Shown here in pieces: positions 1 to 11,711 of a DNA stretch of 64,000 bases. The notes beneath the pieces are model-generated. The model ran no database searches. It was given only the letters and a program-made list of their open reading frames with translations, and was not told the DNA's origin. The position numbers and the translations under genes were made by a program. Source of the stretch: Cladorhizidae sp. MBARI D1340-BT2 (lineage: Eukaryota; Porifera; Demospongiae; Poecilosclerida; Cladorhizidae); contig JAQNBH010000007.1 of assembly GCA_028752905.1 (NCBI GenBank), positions 41,705,872 to 41,769,871 of the forward strand, written 5' to 3'. The number at the start of each line of letters is the position of its first letter. The stretch's first letter is position 1.

Positions 1-203
1 GACCAAGGCCTGGGCATGAAGTTCACTCAAATACAAATACATCCACATATAAGACGTCCTCTTGTATCATGAAGGCTAGAGCATCTGGTCGAAACATTGA
101 GAGAGTAAATTTCAAGTTGATTATTGGGAAGGTCATTGTAATTTCATTACGTCAACTGAGAATTCATTGAGCATCTAAGAATCTCCCTCTAGCTTCTACC
201 TGC
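1..203 (+). repeat. Dispersed repeat copy with hammerhead-like core; start of duplication block A
   Basis: This stretch is repeated at 30367-30572 in the same orientation, with substitutions and small indels. Its centre (about 70-105) carries the ATGAAGGCTAGAGCATCT module, which also occurs at 50400-50525 (reverse), 55140-55300 and 57268-57392. That module has a self-complementary stem (GGCTAGA with TCTGGTC) followed by GAAAC. The match to 30367 is present from the first base of the window, so the true left boundary is not visible. It is the first anchor of the large duplication. Confidence 0.8.
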
Positions 204-436
204 AAGAGTAGCAACAGCTCAAGTAGAGTCATCAGCTGGATATGGAAACAACCAGCAAATCCTCACCTAGAGCTAGTCACATGCCCCGGAACCTTTCACT
301 CATCTCTAAGCCCCCAGAGGAAAAACTTCTTGGCCTTGCCCACCTTTCAGATCTAGATTTTTATGTCTCCAATCAGAACATGAACATGCATAGATGATGT
401 AATGTGTTGCATTGTTGTTGTTGTTGTTGCTGCATA

Positions 437-1908
437 TTAACCCTTAGACCGCTTTAGCTGTTATTGTTAAAAATACCCCAGACGCTGTGTCCCCAATAAC
501 CGCCGTTTTTTAATTAATCAAAAAACCACCGATTTTTAATCAACGCCTTTTTTTGTCGGTCGGCTGATTTATCACCAGATCTAGGCAGGATGCAAGTCGA
601 TCATTACCATTTACAGAACACGAAGGTAAACAGCCCTAAAGAAGTAAAGCTTCTCCAAAGTAAGTTGAGTACTTTGATATTAGTTATTGGGTCAGTTTAG
701 CTTGTGTATAGGCTTCTGCCAACTAGCTAGCTAGCAATGGAGAATTAGCGCTATCTCTGGGATGAACTAAAGGTTCCTAGTTACAGATACTGTGTAGTGT
801 AGATAGCTATGCTAAGCTAGACACGCTAATTATAGGCTTCTGCCAACTAGCTAGATAGCTATGGAGTATTAGCGCTATCTCTGGGATGAACTAAAGGTTC
901 CTAGATACAGCTGCTGTGTAGTGTAGATAGCTACGCTAAGCTAGATACACTAAGGGCTGGCTGTATGTTAGCTCCTCGGGTCTGTTTTACGTAGAGAGAA
1001 ACACTAAGCGCTGGTATCTCCTACTGATATTTGCTAAATACCAGCAGGAGCTAGGAAACTGCCAGATCATAGTTTAGCTCATGAACTAACCTATCATTAT
1101 TACTTCATTATACTTTGTGGATATCATAGTTTAGCTCATGAACTAACCTATCATTATTACTTCATTATACTTTGATGATATCATTATAGTGATGAAGATA
1201 TAGTCTGATTAGACTGCTGGAGCTGGAAGAGGTCTGGCTGACAGTTGCACTGCTGGAACTGGAAGAGATACTGCTAGCGGCACTACAAACCCTAACACAA
1301 CCAACACCACCTCCACCAACACCACCACTATCAACACCACCATCCACAGCACCAATAGCATCATCATCACTACCACTATAACCTTCTTCATCATATCCAT
1401 CAAAATCTTCATCACTGTCTTCAGCATCTAATAATCTTATAATGTGTTATATCTCTCCATCATTTGTAACTCACTTCAGTGTACTTGCCTACTTCAAAGA
1501 ATATCTAAAAACAAAACACAACAGCCAACTAGCTGTCTGTATCCTATGTCAAAAGAAGAATAACAGATCTCTCAGATCAACTACGAAGTGCAGCTGTAAG
1601 AATAAGCAGCTGCGCAATAAACCAATAAACGCTAATGAAATCAATTATAACGCACTTCAATGTACTTGCCTACTTAAAAAAATATCTTTAAAAAAAACAC
1701 AACAGCCAGCTAGCTATCGGTATACTTTCTCAAAAGAACAAGAACAGATCTCTCAGATAAAATACAAAGTGCAGCTGTAAGAATAAGCAACTACGCAACA
1801 AACGCTAATAAAAATTTACATATTTTAGGAGCGTGTATATACGCCACTGGCGTGTGAGAGTAGATTTCAATTGGCGTGTATAGACGCCACCGGCGTTCTA
1901 AGAGTTAA
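437..1908. mobile_element. piggyBac-like non-autonomous TTAA element
   Basis: The element lies between TTAA at 437-440 and TTAA at 1905-1908. The left end reads CCCTTAGACCGC, and the reverse complement of the right end reads CTCTTAGAACGC, so the terminal inverted repeats match with two differences. TTAA duplication and CCCTT-type ends are typical of the piggyBac superfamily. Inside are two-copy tandem duplications: about 124 bases at 711-958, about 57 bases near 1066-1180, and about 170 bases at 1470-1800. A relic of the transposase N terminus lies on the minus strand. No full transposase remains, so the element would depend on one supplied in trans. Confidence 0.8.
1165..1443 (-). pseudogene. 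piggyBac-like transposase N-terminal remnant
   Basis: Read on the minus strand from about 1443, one frame gives an acidic stretch (RLLDAEDSDEDFDGYDEEG, then SDDDAIGAVDGG) followed by Gly/Val-rich and Ser-rich low-complexity sequence. An acidic N terminus rich in D/E is usual in piggyBac-type transposases, and the fragment sits inside an element with piggyBac-like ends. The catalytic DDD domain is absent. The assignment rests on composition and context only. It could also be unrelated low-complexity coding sequence captured by the element. Confidence 0.45.
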
Positions 1909-2930
1909 TACTTGCACATTGAAACAAGAAACAGGCCATGTTGCTCAGCTGCACCTTCCACATGGCCCTAAATTCCCAACCAGAGGACCTGTTTGGCTTC
2001 TTAAATGCTATTTTTGTGAGTGTGTGTTTTCCGAGGCTCCAGTTTCACTTGTAACTGGACCCTTGACAAAAGCTGCTGTCTATCCTATAGTGTTGCTAAG
2101 ACACTCAACCACAAATAATAACTCCCACCCTTATCCACACACACCTTCGCCCCTTTCTTTTCAAACTCAGCAAAAGAGGACTTGAAGCAACAACTCGAAT
2201 CTTTGAAGACCTAGCTAGAACTAGGGATAAAAGAAAGTCTATCACTTGTTACTTGGGAACTCTTTGAGGATTTAGAGATATCCTTTCCTCCATTCCTTTG
2301 ATGATGTAAGGGATGCTTCACTTAACACAGCAAGAGGAGACAGAGCTCAGCACTGCATCCAGCCAGGCTCTCCAACTGAATGGACAATTTGCAATATTGA
2401 CTAAAATACACAAGCTACCGATATCAAGTGAATCCTGTCATTAGTCCCCAGCTTGAGTGGTTGGCCAATGCCCAGATTTTTGCCTCTGCACACCAGATCT
2501 AATCCTGAAAAGCAATTCGGTAAAGGGTCTGGGGAGGAGTAGCTTTCTTGCTAACTTCATCACATGAATGCAGGTGTGAGTCACTCAACGAATAAATGAA
2601 TAAATTCTCATGCTTCACAACCTGGAAGCCTGTCAGCCATTCCAGAGGTGCTGAGGCCACCTTGTATCTGTGGATGTCTCGATGATGTCCATCTAGTGCT
2701 CATCCTACTCCCCCAACCAGGATCATTCAAGAATGTTGAAAGGCAAAGGCTAGATAGGGCTGGAAATAAAGAGTACGGCTAGGGCTGGAAATAAAGGGTA
2801 GGGCTAGGCTGGAAATAATCCCAGTATGTTCAGGCAGGATTGGACCGTTATCAAAACCGACAGCTCCAAAATATATGAAACACTTTCCGAGTGTACTACA
2901 GTAACTAAGGCTACAAGGTAGCAATGGGCC
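1909..2930. other. No recognisable gene; short 25-base tandem repeat
   Basis: I see no protein family here in either strand. The only structure is a short tandem repeat near 2743-2818, about three copies of a unit containing AGGGCTGGAAATAAAG. Confidence 0.6.
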
Positions 2931-2934
2931 TGAT

Positions 2935-3135
2935 TTCAGGGAGTCACTCTAGTAACTAAGGTTATAAGACAATAGGACTGATTTCCATTGGTCACTATAG
3001 TAACTAAGGCTAAAAGGTAATGGGACTGATTTCCAGTAGTATAGTAACTAAGGCTACCAGATAATGGGACTGATTTCCAGCAGTCACCATAGTAACTAAG
3101 GTAATGGGACTGATTTCCAGCGGTCACTATAGTAA
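2935..3135. repeat. Minisatellite of about 40 bases
   Basis: About five imperfect copies of a unit containing GTAACTAAGG, a variable spacer and GGGACTGATTTCC. Unit length drifts between about 32 and 45 bases, so no reading frame is preserved. Confidence 0.8.
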
Positions 3136-3360
3136 CTTCCCAAGTGCATTATGCAAGATATAAAAGAACTACAGCCACTGGCTCTATCTGCAGGTTCATT
3201 AAGCAAACATGAACCATAGCAGAGGTTTCACTTAGAAGCTGCACATGGTCCGAGTGAGTGGATCATTTAATTAGCCCTGATTAGACACCTCATGGCAGAG
3301 AGGCGTTTTCCTGGTTCCCACATGCTTGGGAGAGCTTGTCAGCACGCACCCATGTCCCAG

Positions 3361-3413
3361 GTATACATACATATACATGGCCTACATACATATACATGGT
3401 ATACATACATATA
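3361..3413. repeat. ATACATACATATACATGG simple repeat, split by a hAT insertion
   Basis: The same ATACATACATATACATGG motif resumes at 5970-6020 on the other side of the hAT element. The transposon therefore inserted into a pre-existing simple repeat. Confidence 0.8.
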
Positions 3414-5969
3414 CAGTGGTGTAGCCACCAGTACGGTTGGTACGGTTTCAACCGTACCACTTTTCATTCTCACAAAAATTCCTACCACATTTATTAATTT
3501 TCAAGTCCAGTAAATATTTGTGGTTTTAATACTTAATAACTTGTAAGTGTAAATTGCACTCTCATGCATAGACACATAATTACTATGGACCACAAAAAAT
3601 GTTTCTTGTGGTATAATCTGCTCACATGACTCAAGGTAGATGCCACATGGTCAGGAATCCTTGTCATGCTATGATACTACCAGAGTTGCCACGAGAACCA
3701 CATCAACCTCTTTCCTACAAGTTTCCAAAAAGGGGTTATGGACAGAAGAAAGTGGTGTACTGCAGTTTTCAGAGTCAATGGTTCTCCCCTTGGAATTTTT
3801 TACATTATAACGAGGCTGAAGATGCAGTGTATTGTCATACGTGTGTTAAAGCATTCAGCTTGAACCGGATTAAAACTAGCCTTTTAATGCATCAACAACC
3901 TATGTAAGTGTACTAATTATAATAGCTGCTTGTTTTGCTATGAAGAGTCTCTCATATATATACTTACAGGTCAGTACAGGTTTTCACAATTGGAAAGATG
4001 CAACAAGGGCTTTCAAAAAACACCAGGAGTCTAAGACGCATGCTGAGGCTATTGAAGCTATTATAACTTTGCCAAAAGCAACTTCTGATGTAAGTGAGTT
4101 ATTGACTCAAGCTCATAAGCGAGATAAAGAAAATGCACGTGAAATCCTCAAGACAAGTTTAAGGTATCTTGCTAGGCAAGGTATAGCTTTTCGGAAAGCT
4201 AATGCAGTTGAATCCAACTTGATTCAATTGCTCAAACTAAGAGCTGAAGACAATGAAGCAATTGACACATGGCTAAATAAAAGTCAAAGAAAATATGTAT
4301 CTCCAGAAAATCAAAATGAAATTCTAGAGATCATGGCCAATCATGTTATCAGGAAGATCCTTTCCTTTGTCAATAAGTCTCCTTACTTTACATTAATGGT
4401 GGATGAAACAACCGATGTTTCAAACAAAGTACAGTTGACAGTAGTGATAAGATGGATAGATGAACAGTTTGAAGCAAGCGAGGGCATGTATCATCTTCAA
4501 TCCACTACTGCAGAGAGTATTGTGGCTGCAATAAAAGACATCCTTTTACGTTTTCAAATACCTTTCATGAAAATGCGTGGGCAGTGTTATGATGGGTGTA
4601 GCACTATGGCAGGGGCTAGAGGTGGTGTAGCAGCAAAAATCCAAGCAATTGAGCCCAAGGCAGTGTTTACTCATTGCTATGGGCATGCTTTGAATTTAGG
4701 TGTGGGTGACACTGTTAAGAGAGCTTGCATCATGAGAGACTGTCTCGATACCAGTTTTGAACTGGTGAAGTTAATTAAGTTTTCTCCAAAGCGTGAGGCC
4801 ACGTGAAGGAAGAAATTGGAAGTATTTCTCCTAGCATTCGAACCTTCTGTTCAACCAGGTGGACAGTCCGAGCAGATGCAATCACCAGTATTCTGGCTAA
4901 TTATAAGGAAATTTCAAGTTTTATGGGAGAGAGCACTGGTATCCACATCTGACACAGAGATGAAAGCTAGAATTAGAGGGATTGCAAGTCAAATGAACAA
5001 TTTTTGTTTTCTATTTGGGCTTTTACTGTCACAAATTATTTTAAGACATACTGACAAGCTTAGCATGATGCTACTAAATCCTGCATTGTCAAGTGTGGAA
5101 GGACAAGAAATTGCTTCACTCACCATCAAAACTCTACAAAGCATGAGATCTGATGAAAATTTTAACTTGTTTTGGGAATCAGTTGAGATTAAGAGAGTTG
5201 ATTTAGATGTTGAAGAACCTTCACTTCCTAGGAGACGCAAGGTGCCAAGATGCTATGAACCAGGGCAGAGTGAACCAGAACACCCTCCTACAGCTAAAGA
5301 TCATTATCGGCAGATCTATTTTGAAGTCTTTGACCTCGCAGTTACTAGTATTGCTGACAGGTTTGATCAGCCAGGATTCAAGATCTATTCGAATGTCGAA
5401 CAGTTACTTTTTAAAGTCTGCTCTGGCAAGGATTACATGGATGAACTCAGCTCTTTTTGTGATTTTTATGAAGAGGACTTCAGTAAAGATGATCTAGAGG
5501 CAGAATTAAAAGTGCTCAAAATCCTCTTCATAGAAAAGACAGAAACAGGAGAAAAACCATCAATATCCTTGTTGAAAAAAATCCTCCAATCTTTAAGCCC
5601 AGCTCAGCGAACCTTGATCGGCACTGTTTGTAGAGTATTTCAACTTCTCATGGTGATGCCAGCCACAAACAGTACTTCCGAGAGGTCATTTAGTGCATTG
5701 AAAAGAATTAAAACTTATCTCAGGAGCACTATGACACAAGCCCACTTAAATCAGCTTCATTATCATCAAGAACTTACTGATGCCCTTGAAAACTTGTGGG
5801 AAATGACTTCATTTTAGCAAAGGACTCACGTCAATCTGTTTTTGCCAAATTCTAAATTATATGTGAATGAATGTGTATTGAATGAATGTGTATTGATCTA
5901 ATTTAAAAAGTGGGTGTGGCATGAACCCCCCACAACCGTACCACTTCAATTTTCAAGGCTACACCCCTG
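3414..5969 (+). mobile_element. hAT element, 2.56 kb, with ATATA target duplication
   Basis: The left end reads CAGTGGTGTAGCC. The right end, reverse complemented, reads CAGGGGTGTAGCC. ATATA immediately flanks both sides (3409-3413 and 5970-5974), giving a 5-base target duplication. Next to both ends is a subterminal motif containing AACCGTACCAC, direct on one side and inverted on the other. The element carries a transposase gene on the plus strand that is interrupted. Target duplications of 5 bases recur in the other well-bounded hAT elements of this window, so they appear to be one lineage. Confidence 0.9.
3626..5817 (+). pseudogene. hAT transposase (TTF zinc finger, DUF4371-like, hAT dimerisation), frameshifted
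   Basis: The N-terminal part (about 3690-3905) has the TTF-type zinc finger pattern (SQWFSPWNFLHYNEAEDAVYCHTCVKAF). After a probable short intron starting GTAAGT at 3904 and ending in an AG near 3969 or 3979, the GFHNWKDATRAFKKHQESKTH segment follows. Next come the catalytic-core motifs MVDETTDVSN and RGQCYDGCSTMAG, and the HCYGHALNL motif. The C terminus has the hAT dimerisation signature (NSTSERSFSALKRIKTYLRS). Between about 4800 and 4920 the homologous reading (CSTRWTVRADAITSI) lies in another frame, so two compensating frameshifts break the gene. The exon phases do not join cleanly at the candidate splice sites. Closest in type to ZMYM1-like hAT proteins. Not functional as it stands. Confidence 0.9.
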
Positions 5970-6029
5970 ATATACATGGTATACATACATATACATGGTA
6001 TACATGCATACACATGGTGACATACACAT

Positions 6030-6295
6030 GTGTTTATCCAAAACACTAATTTCTAACCTCTACTATTATCTTTATATATGTCACTTTGGAGGGGGGATGG
6101 GGGAAACCCGCCTGTAGGGCTTTTATGACATCACAACAATTGAAACATCCCCCTCTCAATATTCCAGCATGGTTCACTCTAATTATAGCCAACCATGGTT
6201 CCGCCTACTTCACCTATGCACACTCTATAGTCATGCACCTGCACAAACAGGACATCCACAGCCCTGGCTGCTTACTCCTCATCAAGACAAGTTAT
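6030..6295. other. Short non-repetitive spacer, nothing recognised
   Basis: This stretch between the simple repeat and the minisatellite has no recognisable coding motif on either strand. Confidence 0.5.
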
Positions 6296-7405
6296 GTTAA
6301 ATGGAACCCAACAGCAGGGTGTACAGAACCCAACATCAGGGCGCACAGAACCCAACAGCAGGTGCATGGAACCCAACAGCAGGTGCACTGAACCCAACAG
6401 CAGGTGCATGGAACCCAACAGCAGGTGCACTGAACCCAACAGCAGGTGCACTGAACCCAACAGCAGGGTGCATGGAACCCAACAGCAGGTGCACGGAACC
6501 CAACAGCAGGTGCATGGAACCCAACAGCAGGTGCACTGAACCCAACAGCAGGGTGCACGGAACCCAACAGCAGGTGCATGGAACCCAACAGCAGGGTGCA
6601 CTAAACCCAACAGCAGGGTGCACTAAACCCAACAGCAGGGTGCACAGAACCCAACAGCAGGGTGCACGGAACCCAACAGCAGGTGCACTGAACCCAACAG
6701 TAGGTGCACGGAACACAACAGCAGGGTGCACAGAATCCAACAGCAGGTGCATGGAACCCAACAGCAGGGTGCACGGAACCCAACAGCAGGGTGCATGGAA
6801 CCCAACAGCAGGTGCACGGAACCCAACAGCAGGTGCACTGAACCCAACAGCAGGGTGCATGGAACCCAACAGCAGGTGCATGGAACCCAACAGCAGGTGC
6901 ATGGAACCCAACAGCAGGTGCACTGAACCCAACAGCAGGGTGCACGGAACCCAACAGCAGGTGCATGGAACCCAACAGCAGGGTGCACTAAACCCAACAG
7001 CAGGGTGCACAGAACCCAACAGCAGGGTGCACGGAACCCAACAGCAGGTGCACTGAACCCAACAGTAGGTGCACGGAACACAACGGCAGGGTGCACAGAA
7101 CCCAACAGCAGGTGCATGGAACCCAACAGCAGGGTGCACGGAACCCAACAGCAGGTGCATGGAACCCAACAGCAGGGTGCACTAAACCCAACAGCAGCGT
7201 GCACGGAACCCAACAGCAGGTGCATGGAACCCAACAGCAGGGTGCACGGAACCCAACAGCAGGGTGCATGGAACCCAACAGCAGGTGCATGGAACCCAAC
7301 AGCAGGGTGCACGGAACCCAACAGCAGGTGCATGGAACCCAACAGCAGGTGCACTGAATCCAACAGCAGGGTGCACTGAACCCAACAGCAGGCGCACGGA
7401 ATCCT
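6296..7405. repeat. 1.1-kb minisatellite, 21/22-base unit
   Basis: Roughly 50 copies of GAACCCAACAGCAGGTGCAT and close variants. Units with one extra G (GCAGGGTGC) are 22 bases, the others 21. Mixed unit lengths mean the long open stretches on both strands change frame repeatedly; they are by-products of the repeat and not evidence of a protein. Variant units such as GGAACACAACAGCAGGG recur about 360 bases apart (near 6711 and 7074), so blocks of units were duplicated together. Confidence 0.95.
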
Positions 7406-8135
7406 ACGCGAAGACATATCTTATCACTTTCAGTTCCCTCCCTCCTTTGAGCCTCCTCAAATATGGACTGCTACAGATGTAGCAGAGAAGAGTAACTGCA
7501 TAAAATTCTACTAACTCGTGACAATCTGAAGTGTCAGTTCTGCAGTGACCTCTGTTACTATTACCACGTCTGCACTCGGCACTTCCTGCTCCAGGCAGTT
7601 TGACAGGAATGATAGATCATGACATCAGCAATGGTGCTGAGGGCAAAGACTTGTCAAATTCCTCGTAAATGTTCTCATACATGTACACACTTCAAATGAT
7701 TTCCTCGTCTGTTCAGGTGGACTAGCTCGAGTTCTTACAGCCTCTCCTCTCCTCACAATCATTCTGTAATTGCTAGAGTGAACATCCCTTACCTTTATCG
7801 ATCTATTTGCAATAGTGTCTACATTTTCCATGTTGATATGTCACCTATTAAGTGACACAGACAACACAATAGCCCCGCGCCCCCTCCACTACGCACACAC
7901 ACAAATACCTACTATAAAGGAACACTTCCAAAGAGTCTGCACAGATTCTGTAAACTCACTTAAAAAAATTAAACTCCAGACCAAAATTCAAAAACTGTTA
8001 TTGACGATTAGTTCAGAAACAGCACATTCTTTCTGCAGATGTCCCAAGTCCATTCCTAATGGCTGAACCACAGATGGTCGTGGGAAGAGGAGAGGAACTG
8101 GAGGGTCTCAACTGGTACCAGTTGGCAACAAAATA
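7406..8135. other. No recognisable gene
   Basis: This interval has only short open frames without family motifs. Nothing in it can be assigned. Confidence 0.5.
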
Positions 8136-8137
8136 TA

Positions 8138-8216
8138 ATGTATACATGTATGTGTATATACATATACACATATACATGTATATACACATATACATGTATA
8201 TTATATAATATGTATA
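8138..8216. repeat. TATACATGTATA-type simple repeat
   Basis: Alternating purine-pyrimidine repeat of TATACATGTATATACACATA, self-complementary and able to extrude as a cruciform. Confidence 0.8.
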
Positions 8217-8465
8217 TATTTTTGGTGGTATTTTTATTTCTATTATTTAATTAGCCTTGACTCTTACCAAGCACAAGAGTGTATCTACAAGAGATCGGAA
8301 GAGCTGGCACTCACCTGTGGATACTGCAACACAGATTATATCCTATTTTCTGGCTTCTATTGCTGACATGCCTGCTGGTGAGTGCTTGTGCTCAGGTACA
8401 GCTAGCCTCATTTCAGACGTTTGTTGCCAAGGCCATAGCATTAGCTTGCTCCTCCCCCTGTTGAA

Positions 8466-8730
8466 TCAACTCCTGAGAAACAAGTTGCCTCCAGAGCACA
8501 ACATATGAGAAAAAAGTTGCCTCCGGAGCGCAATACCTGAGAAACAAGTTGCCTCCAGAGCACAACAGATGAGAAACAAGTTGCCTCCAAAGCACAACAG
8601 ATGAGAAACAAGTTGTCTCCAGAGCACAATAGCTGAGAAACAAATTGCCTCCAGAGCACAACACCCGAGAAACAGGTTGCCTCCAGAGCACAACACCTGA
8701 GAAACATGTTGCCTCCAGAGCACAACAGAG
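8466..8730. repeat. 31-base minisatellite (GAGAAACAAGTTGCCTCC)
   Basis: About eight copies of a unit containing GAGAAACAAGTTGCCTCCAG followed by AGCACAACA. It is paralogous to 30936-31183. Sporadic substitutions differ between the arrays, which suggests they have drifted since duplication. Confidence 0.9.
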
Positions 8731-9189
8731 TGCCAACATGCAACAGCGAGAGCTAGGGCTGGACCTAGGATAATAAAGGGCCTCAATAAAGATGCTCTCC
8801 TGGTAACAACACTGGCATCAGCGATCACAAATATTTTATATGTAGCCTGGTAAACTCTGTCTCTGGTTGACTCCACCCCTTAAGACTCGAATTGGAGTAG
8901 ACCTTTTTCCCCTCTTTTTTCCACTTTTTTCCCTTCTTCCCATCATTCTATACCTTCACTATTAAACTAGCTGCATTTCAAGTTTCAACATTTTATTGTC
9001 AACCATTCTTGAGTTATGATACTTTTTATCCTCACATTTCATTGCACAACTCTGCGCGATGAACAAGAACAAGCCTGAATAAACGCAGTAAGTTGGATCG
9101 TTCATAATATAATAACCGTTCATGGCCAAGACTTGAAACTTGGCTAAAATATCGCTCAGTACTATTCCGTCATTTCCGTGCTCTCTGCG

Positions 9190-9250
9190 CAAAGGGGGGT
9201 ATATAGGTCTGCTCCTGCGCACGCCACGTTGTTCTTTCTCAGTTCTCAAC
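9190..9250 (+). promoter_or_regulatory. Candidate core promoter of the Mutator-like transposase
   Basis: GGGGTATATAGG at about 9195-9206 is a TATA-type box. It sits about 35 bases before a pyrimidine-rich TTCTTTCTCAGTTC stretch that could hold the start site, and about 160 bases before the first in-frame ATG of the transposase. This is a positional inference. Confidence 0.4.
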
Positions 9251-9366
9251 TTTGATCGAACCTCTGTGTGATTCTAGTGCGATCCTAAAGCTATTATCAT
9301 GCATCGTTCCAGTTGTCGTCGGAAGAAGAGACCCAAAGTCTTCCCGGGGTACGACCGGTGAAGAAG

Positions 9367-11711
9367 ATGAGAAGAGAAGCTGAAGACACGAGTGATGCTG
9401 GCTCTTCTTCACCGTCAAACCCTCCGGTTCGGACTAGTAGCGAGTCCGTAGTAGGTCCTCCCCGAGTACCAGCTAGAACAGGTCAGTCTGTTGTTCAGGC
9501 TGGCCTTTTGCATGCGAGCGCTGAACTTGTTGGTTTGGGGCAGGCTGCTGGGGAGCCTGTGTCAAGCATGAGGCAGATTGCTGGGGAGTCTGCTTCAAGC
9601 GTGGGGCAGATTACTGGAGAGTCTGCTTCAAGCGTGGGGCAGATTTCTAGGGAGTCTGCTTCAACCTTGGGACAGATTGCTGGTGAATCTGCTTCAAGAG
9701 TGGGGCAGATTGCTGGAGAGTCTGCTTCTATCTTGGGGCAGATTGTTGGGGAGTCTGCATCAAGACTGGGGCAGATTCGTAGGGAATCTGCTCCAATTTT
9801 GAGGCAGACTGCTGTGGAATCTGTTTCAACCTCTGTGGAATCTGTTTCAACCTCTGTGGAATCTGTTCCTGTTACCATGCACTCTCAGACTGCTAGTCAA
9901 CGTAAATTGAAAAAGGTTGCTAGTGGGGCTGGTAAAGCCAAGTTACTCGATGAAGATTGTATGGGTAGAGGCAATCGCATTGTCAGCATTTCTACCTTGT
10001 CCCACATTTCTGACTTTGTGAGATGTCCAACCTGCAATTCAAGTGTTAGTCTTTCTGAAGGTGTAGGTAACCGAAGAGGGTTAGTCACAATGTTGTCTTT
10101 GGACTGTAATGGGTGTAGCTGGAAGTATAACATTACTGATCCACGCAGCAGTGAGGCTAAGGGTTTGAACAGCAAATCAGTGTTCGGAGCTAGGTTGATG
10201 GGAAAGGGGAGGACAGGACTTGCCACATTGTCTGCAGCTCTAGATTTTCCCCCTCCAGTGACTGGCAACTCTTACTCAGAACACACCCAGTATGTCTGTT
10301 GTGTTCTGGGTAAGAGTGTCCGTCAAAATCAATTAGTACTGTGGCACGTTTACGTGCTGAGTACAATGTCGGCCCCAGTGAGCTTTTGGACATTACAGTC
10401 ACTTATGACGGTACTTGGTCCAAACATGGTTTCACTGCGTTGTATGGTGTTGGTGTTGTCATGTCCTGGGTAACGGGGGAAGTCCTTGATACGGAGTTAC
10501 TTTGTAAGTACTGTTCGGGTTGCAAATTATACAAAGGGCCTGAAGAGGGTCCCGAGTATGAGCAGTGGTATGAGGGGCATAAGGATCGCTGCACCCTTAC
10601 ACATACAGGTTCGTCTCCAGTAATGGAGGTCGCCTAGGAAACTCTTTTCGAGGTCGATTTCGAAGTACAACCTTACTAGGTATAAAACGGTCATCAGTGA
10701 TGGCGACACCAAAACTGTTAGGACGTTGAATGCTGAAAGGGTTTATGGAGAAATCCAGATTGTAAAACACGAGTGTGTGGGACATGTTCAGAAGCGCGTA
10801 GGCACGCACCTTCGTAAGCTAAGGACCCGATTTGCACCCCTTCTGAAGCTAAGGACCCGATTTGCACCCCTTCTGAAAGACGCTAGGGCAGCTAAAAAAG
10901 CTGCCAAAGATGAACTTGCAACAGCTAAAAGCAAGCTACAGCTGCACAGAGACGTAGTCGGAGTTCTAGAGGGGGCTCCCAAAGGGGTGTTCAGCGACGC
11001 TCACAAGGGGTAGGTACTCTTGAGGACTCCGGTGAAATCTCTGAGTTGCAGCATGAAGTCAATACAAAATTGGGTGTTTTGCGTTCTGCTGAAGCTAAGC
11101 TGAAAGATCTGCCTGCTCTTAGGGGGCGTCTTACTGATGCGTTGATATGTAAGCTTCAGAAATATTATGGAAATAATATTAGGCGCAATGTCGGCAATTT
11201 AGATGAGATGGTGCGTGCCTGCTGGGCTTCTTTTTATCACTCGTGCTCACATGACAGTCATCCACAGCATGATTACTGCCCTACTGACCAAGGTACCTGG
11301 TATTGGTATAATCGTGATGTACTTGATGACAATTTGGATAATATGCCTGACAAAGTACCACTCATACCCCCTCATCTCGCACCGATCGTAAAAATCGAGT
11401 GGGGTACGTTTTGTGAACGTGCCCTTCTAGCTCGTTGTGTGCATGGTGCTACACAGAACCAAAATGAGTCCTTCAATGCACTCATTTGGAACCGTTGTAG
11501 CAAAGCTGACTTTTGTTCTCCCACCTCGGTACAGGTGGCTATTCACCTGGCTGTGCTTACGTTCAATGAGGGTAGGTGCTCGCTACTGCCCATATTTGAA
11601 CAACTAGGGCAAGCACAGCCTAGTCCATTCTGTGCCCGAGTGCTTGCAAGTGATGATAGCTCAAGGCTTTATAAGTCTAAGCTATATGATTCTCAGTGGG
11701 AGAAGGCATAA
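9367..11711 (+). pseudogene. Mutator-like transposase with zinc ribbon, frameshifted
   Basis: The first in-frame ATG is at 9367. The N-terminal region is low complexity, with an 11-residue repeat. It is followed by a zinc-ribbon-like CPTC...CNGC pair (about 10027-10120). Homology then moves to another frame near 10320-10345 (ARLRAEYNVGPSELL, then TVTYDGTWSKHGF). After a stop at 10635 it moves again (RSISKYNL...VISDGDTKTVRTLNAERVYG, KHECVGHVQKRVGTHLRKL). It ends in an uninterrupted stretch at 11046-11711 with NPQH-like HPQHDYCP, LLARCVHGATQNQNESFNAL and LTFNEGR. The likely catalytic acids are the D of DGTW, the D of SDGD and the E of QNESFN, all retained. A 30-base tandem duplication (10816-10845, 10846-10875) repeats KLRTRFAPLL. 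At least three frame breaks make it non-functional as read. Confidence 0.9.
9541..9870 (+). repeat. 33-base in-frame repeat in the transposase N terminus
   Basis: Eight copies of an 11-codon unit (consensus QIAGESASSVG) run from 9541 to 9804. About three copies of a 21-base unit encoding VESVSTS follow. The unit length is a multiple of three throughout and the frame stays open, unlike the rest of the gene. Confidence 0.85.

Noticed and set aside
6296..7417. Long open frames (up to 277 codons) on both strands as genes
   Set aside because: They are by-products of a 21/22-base repeat lacking stops. Mixed unit lengths change frame, and no start context or domain exists.
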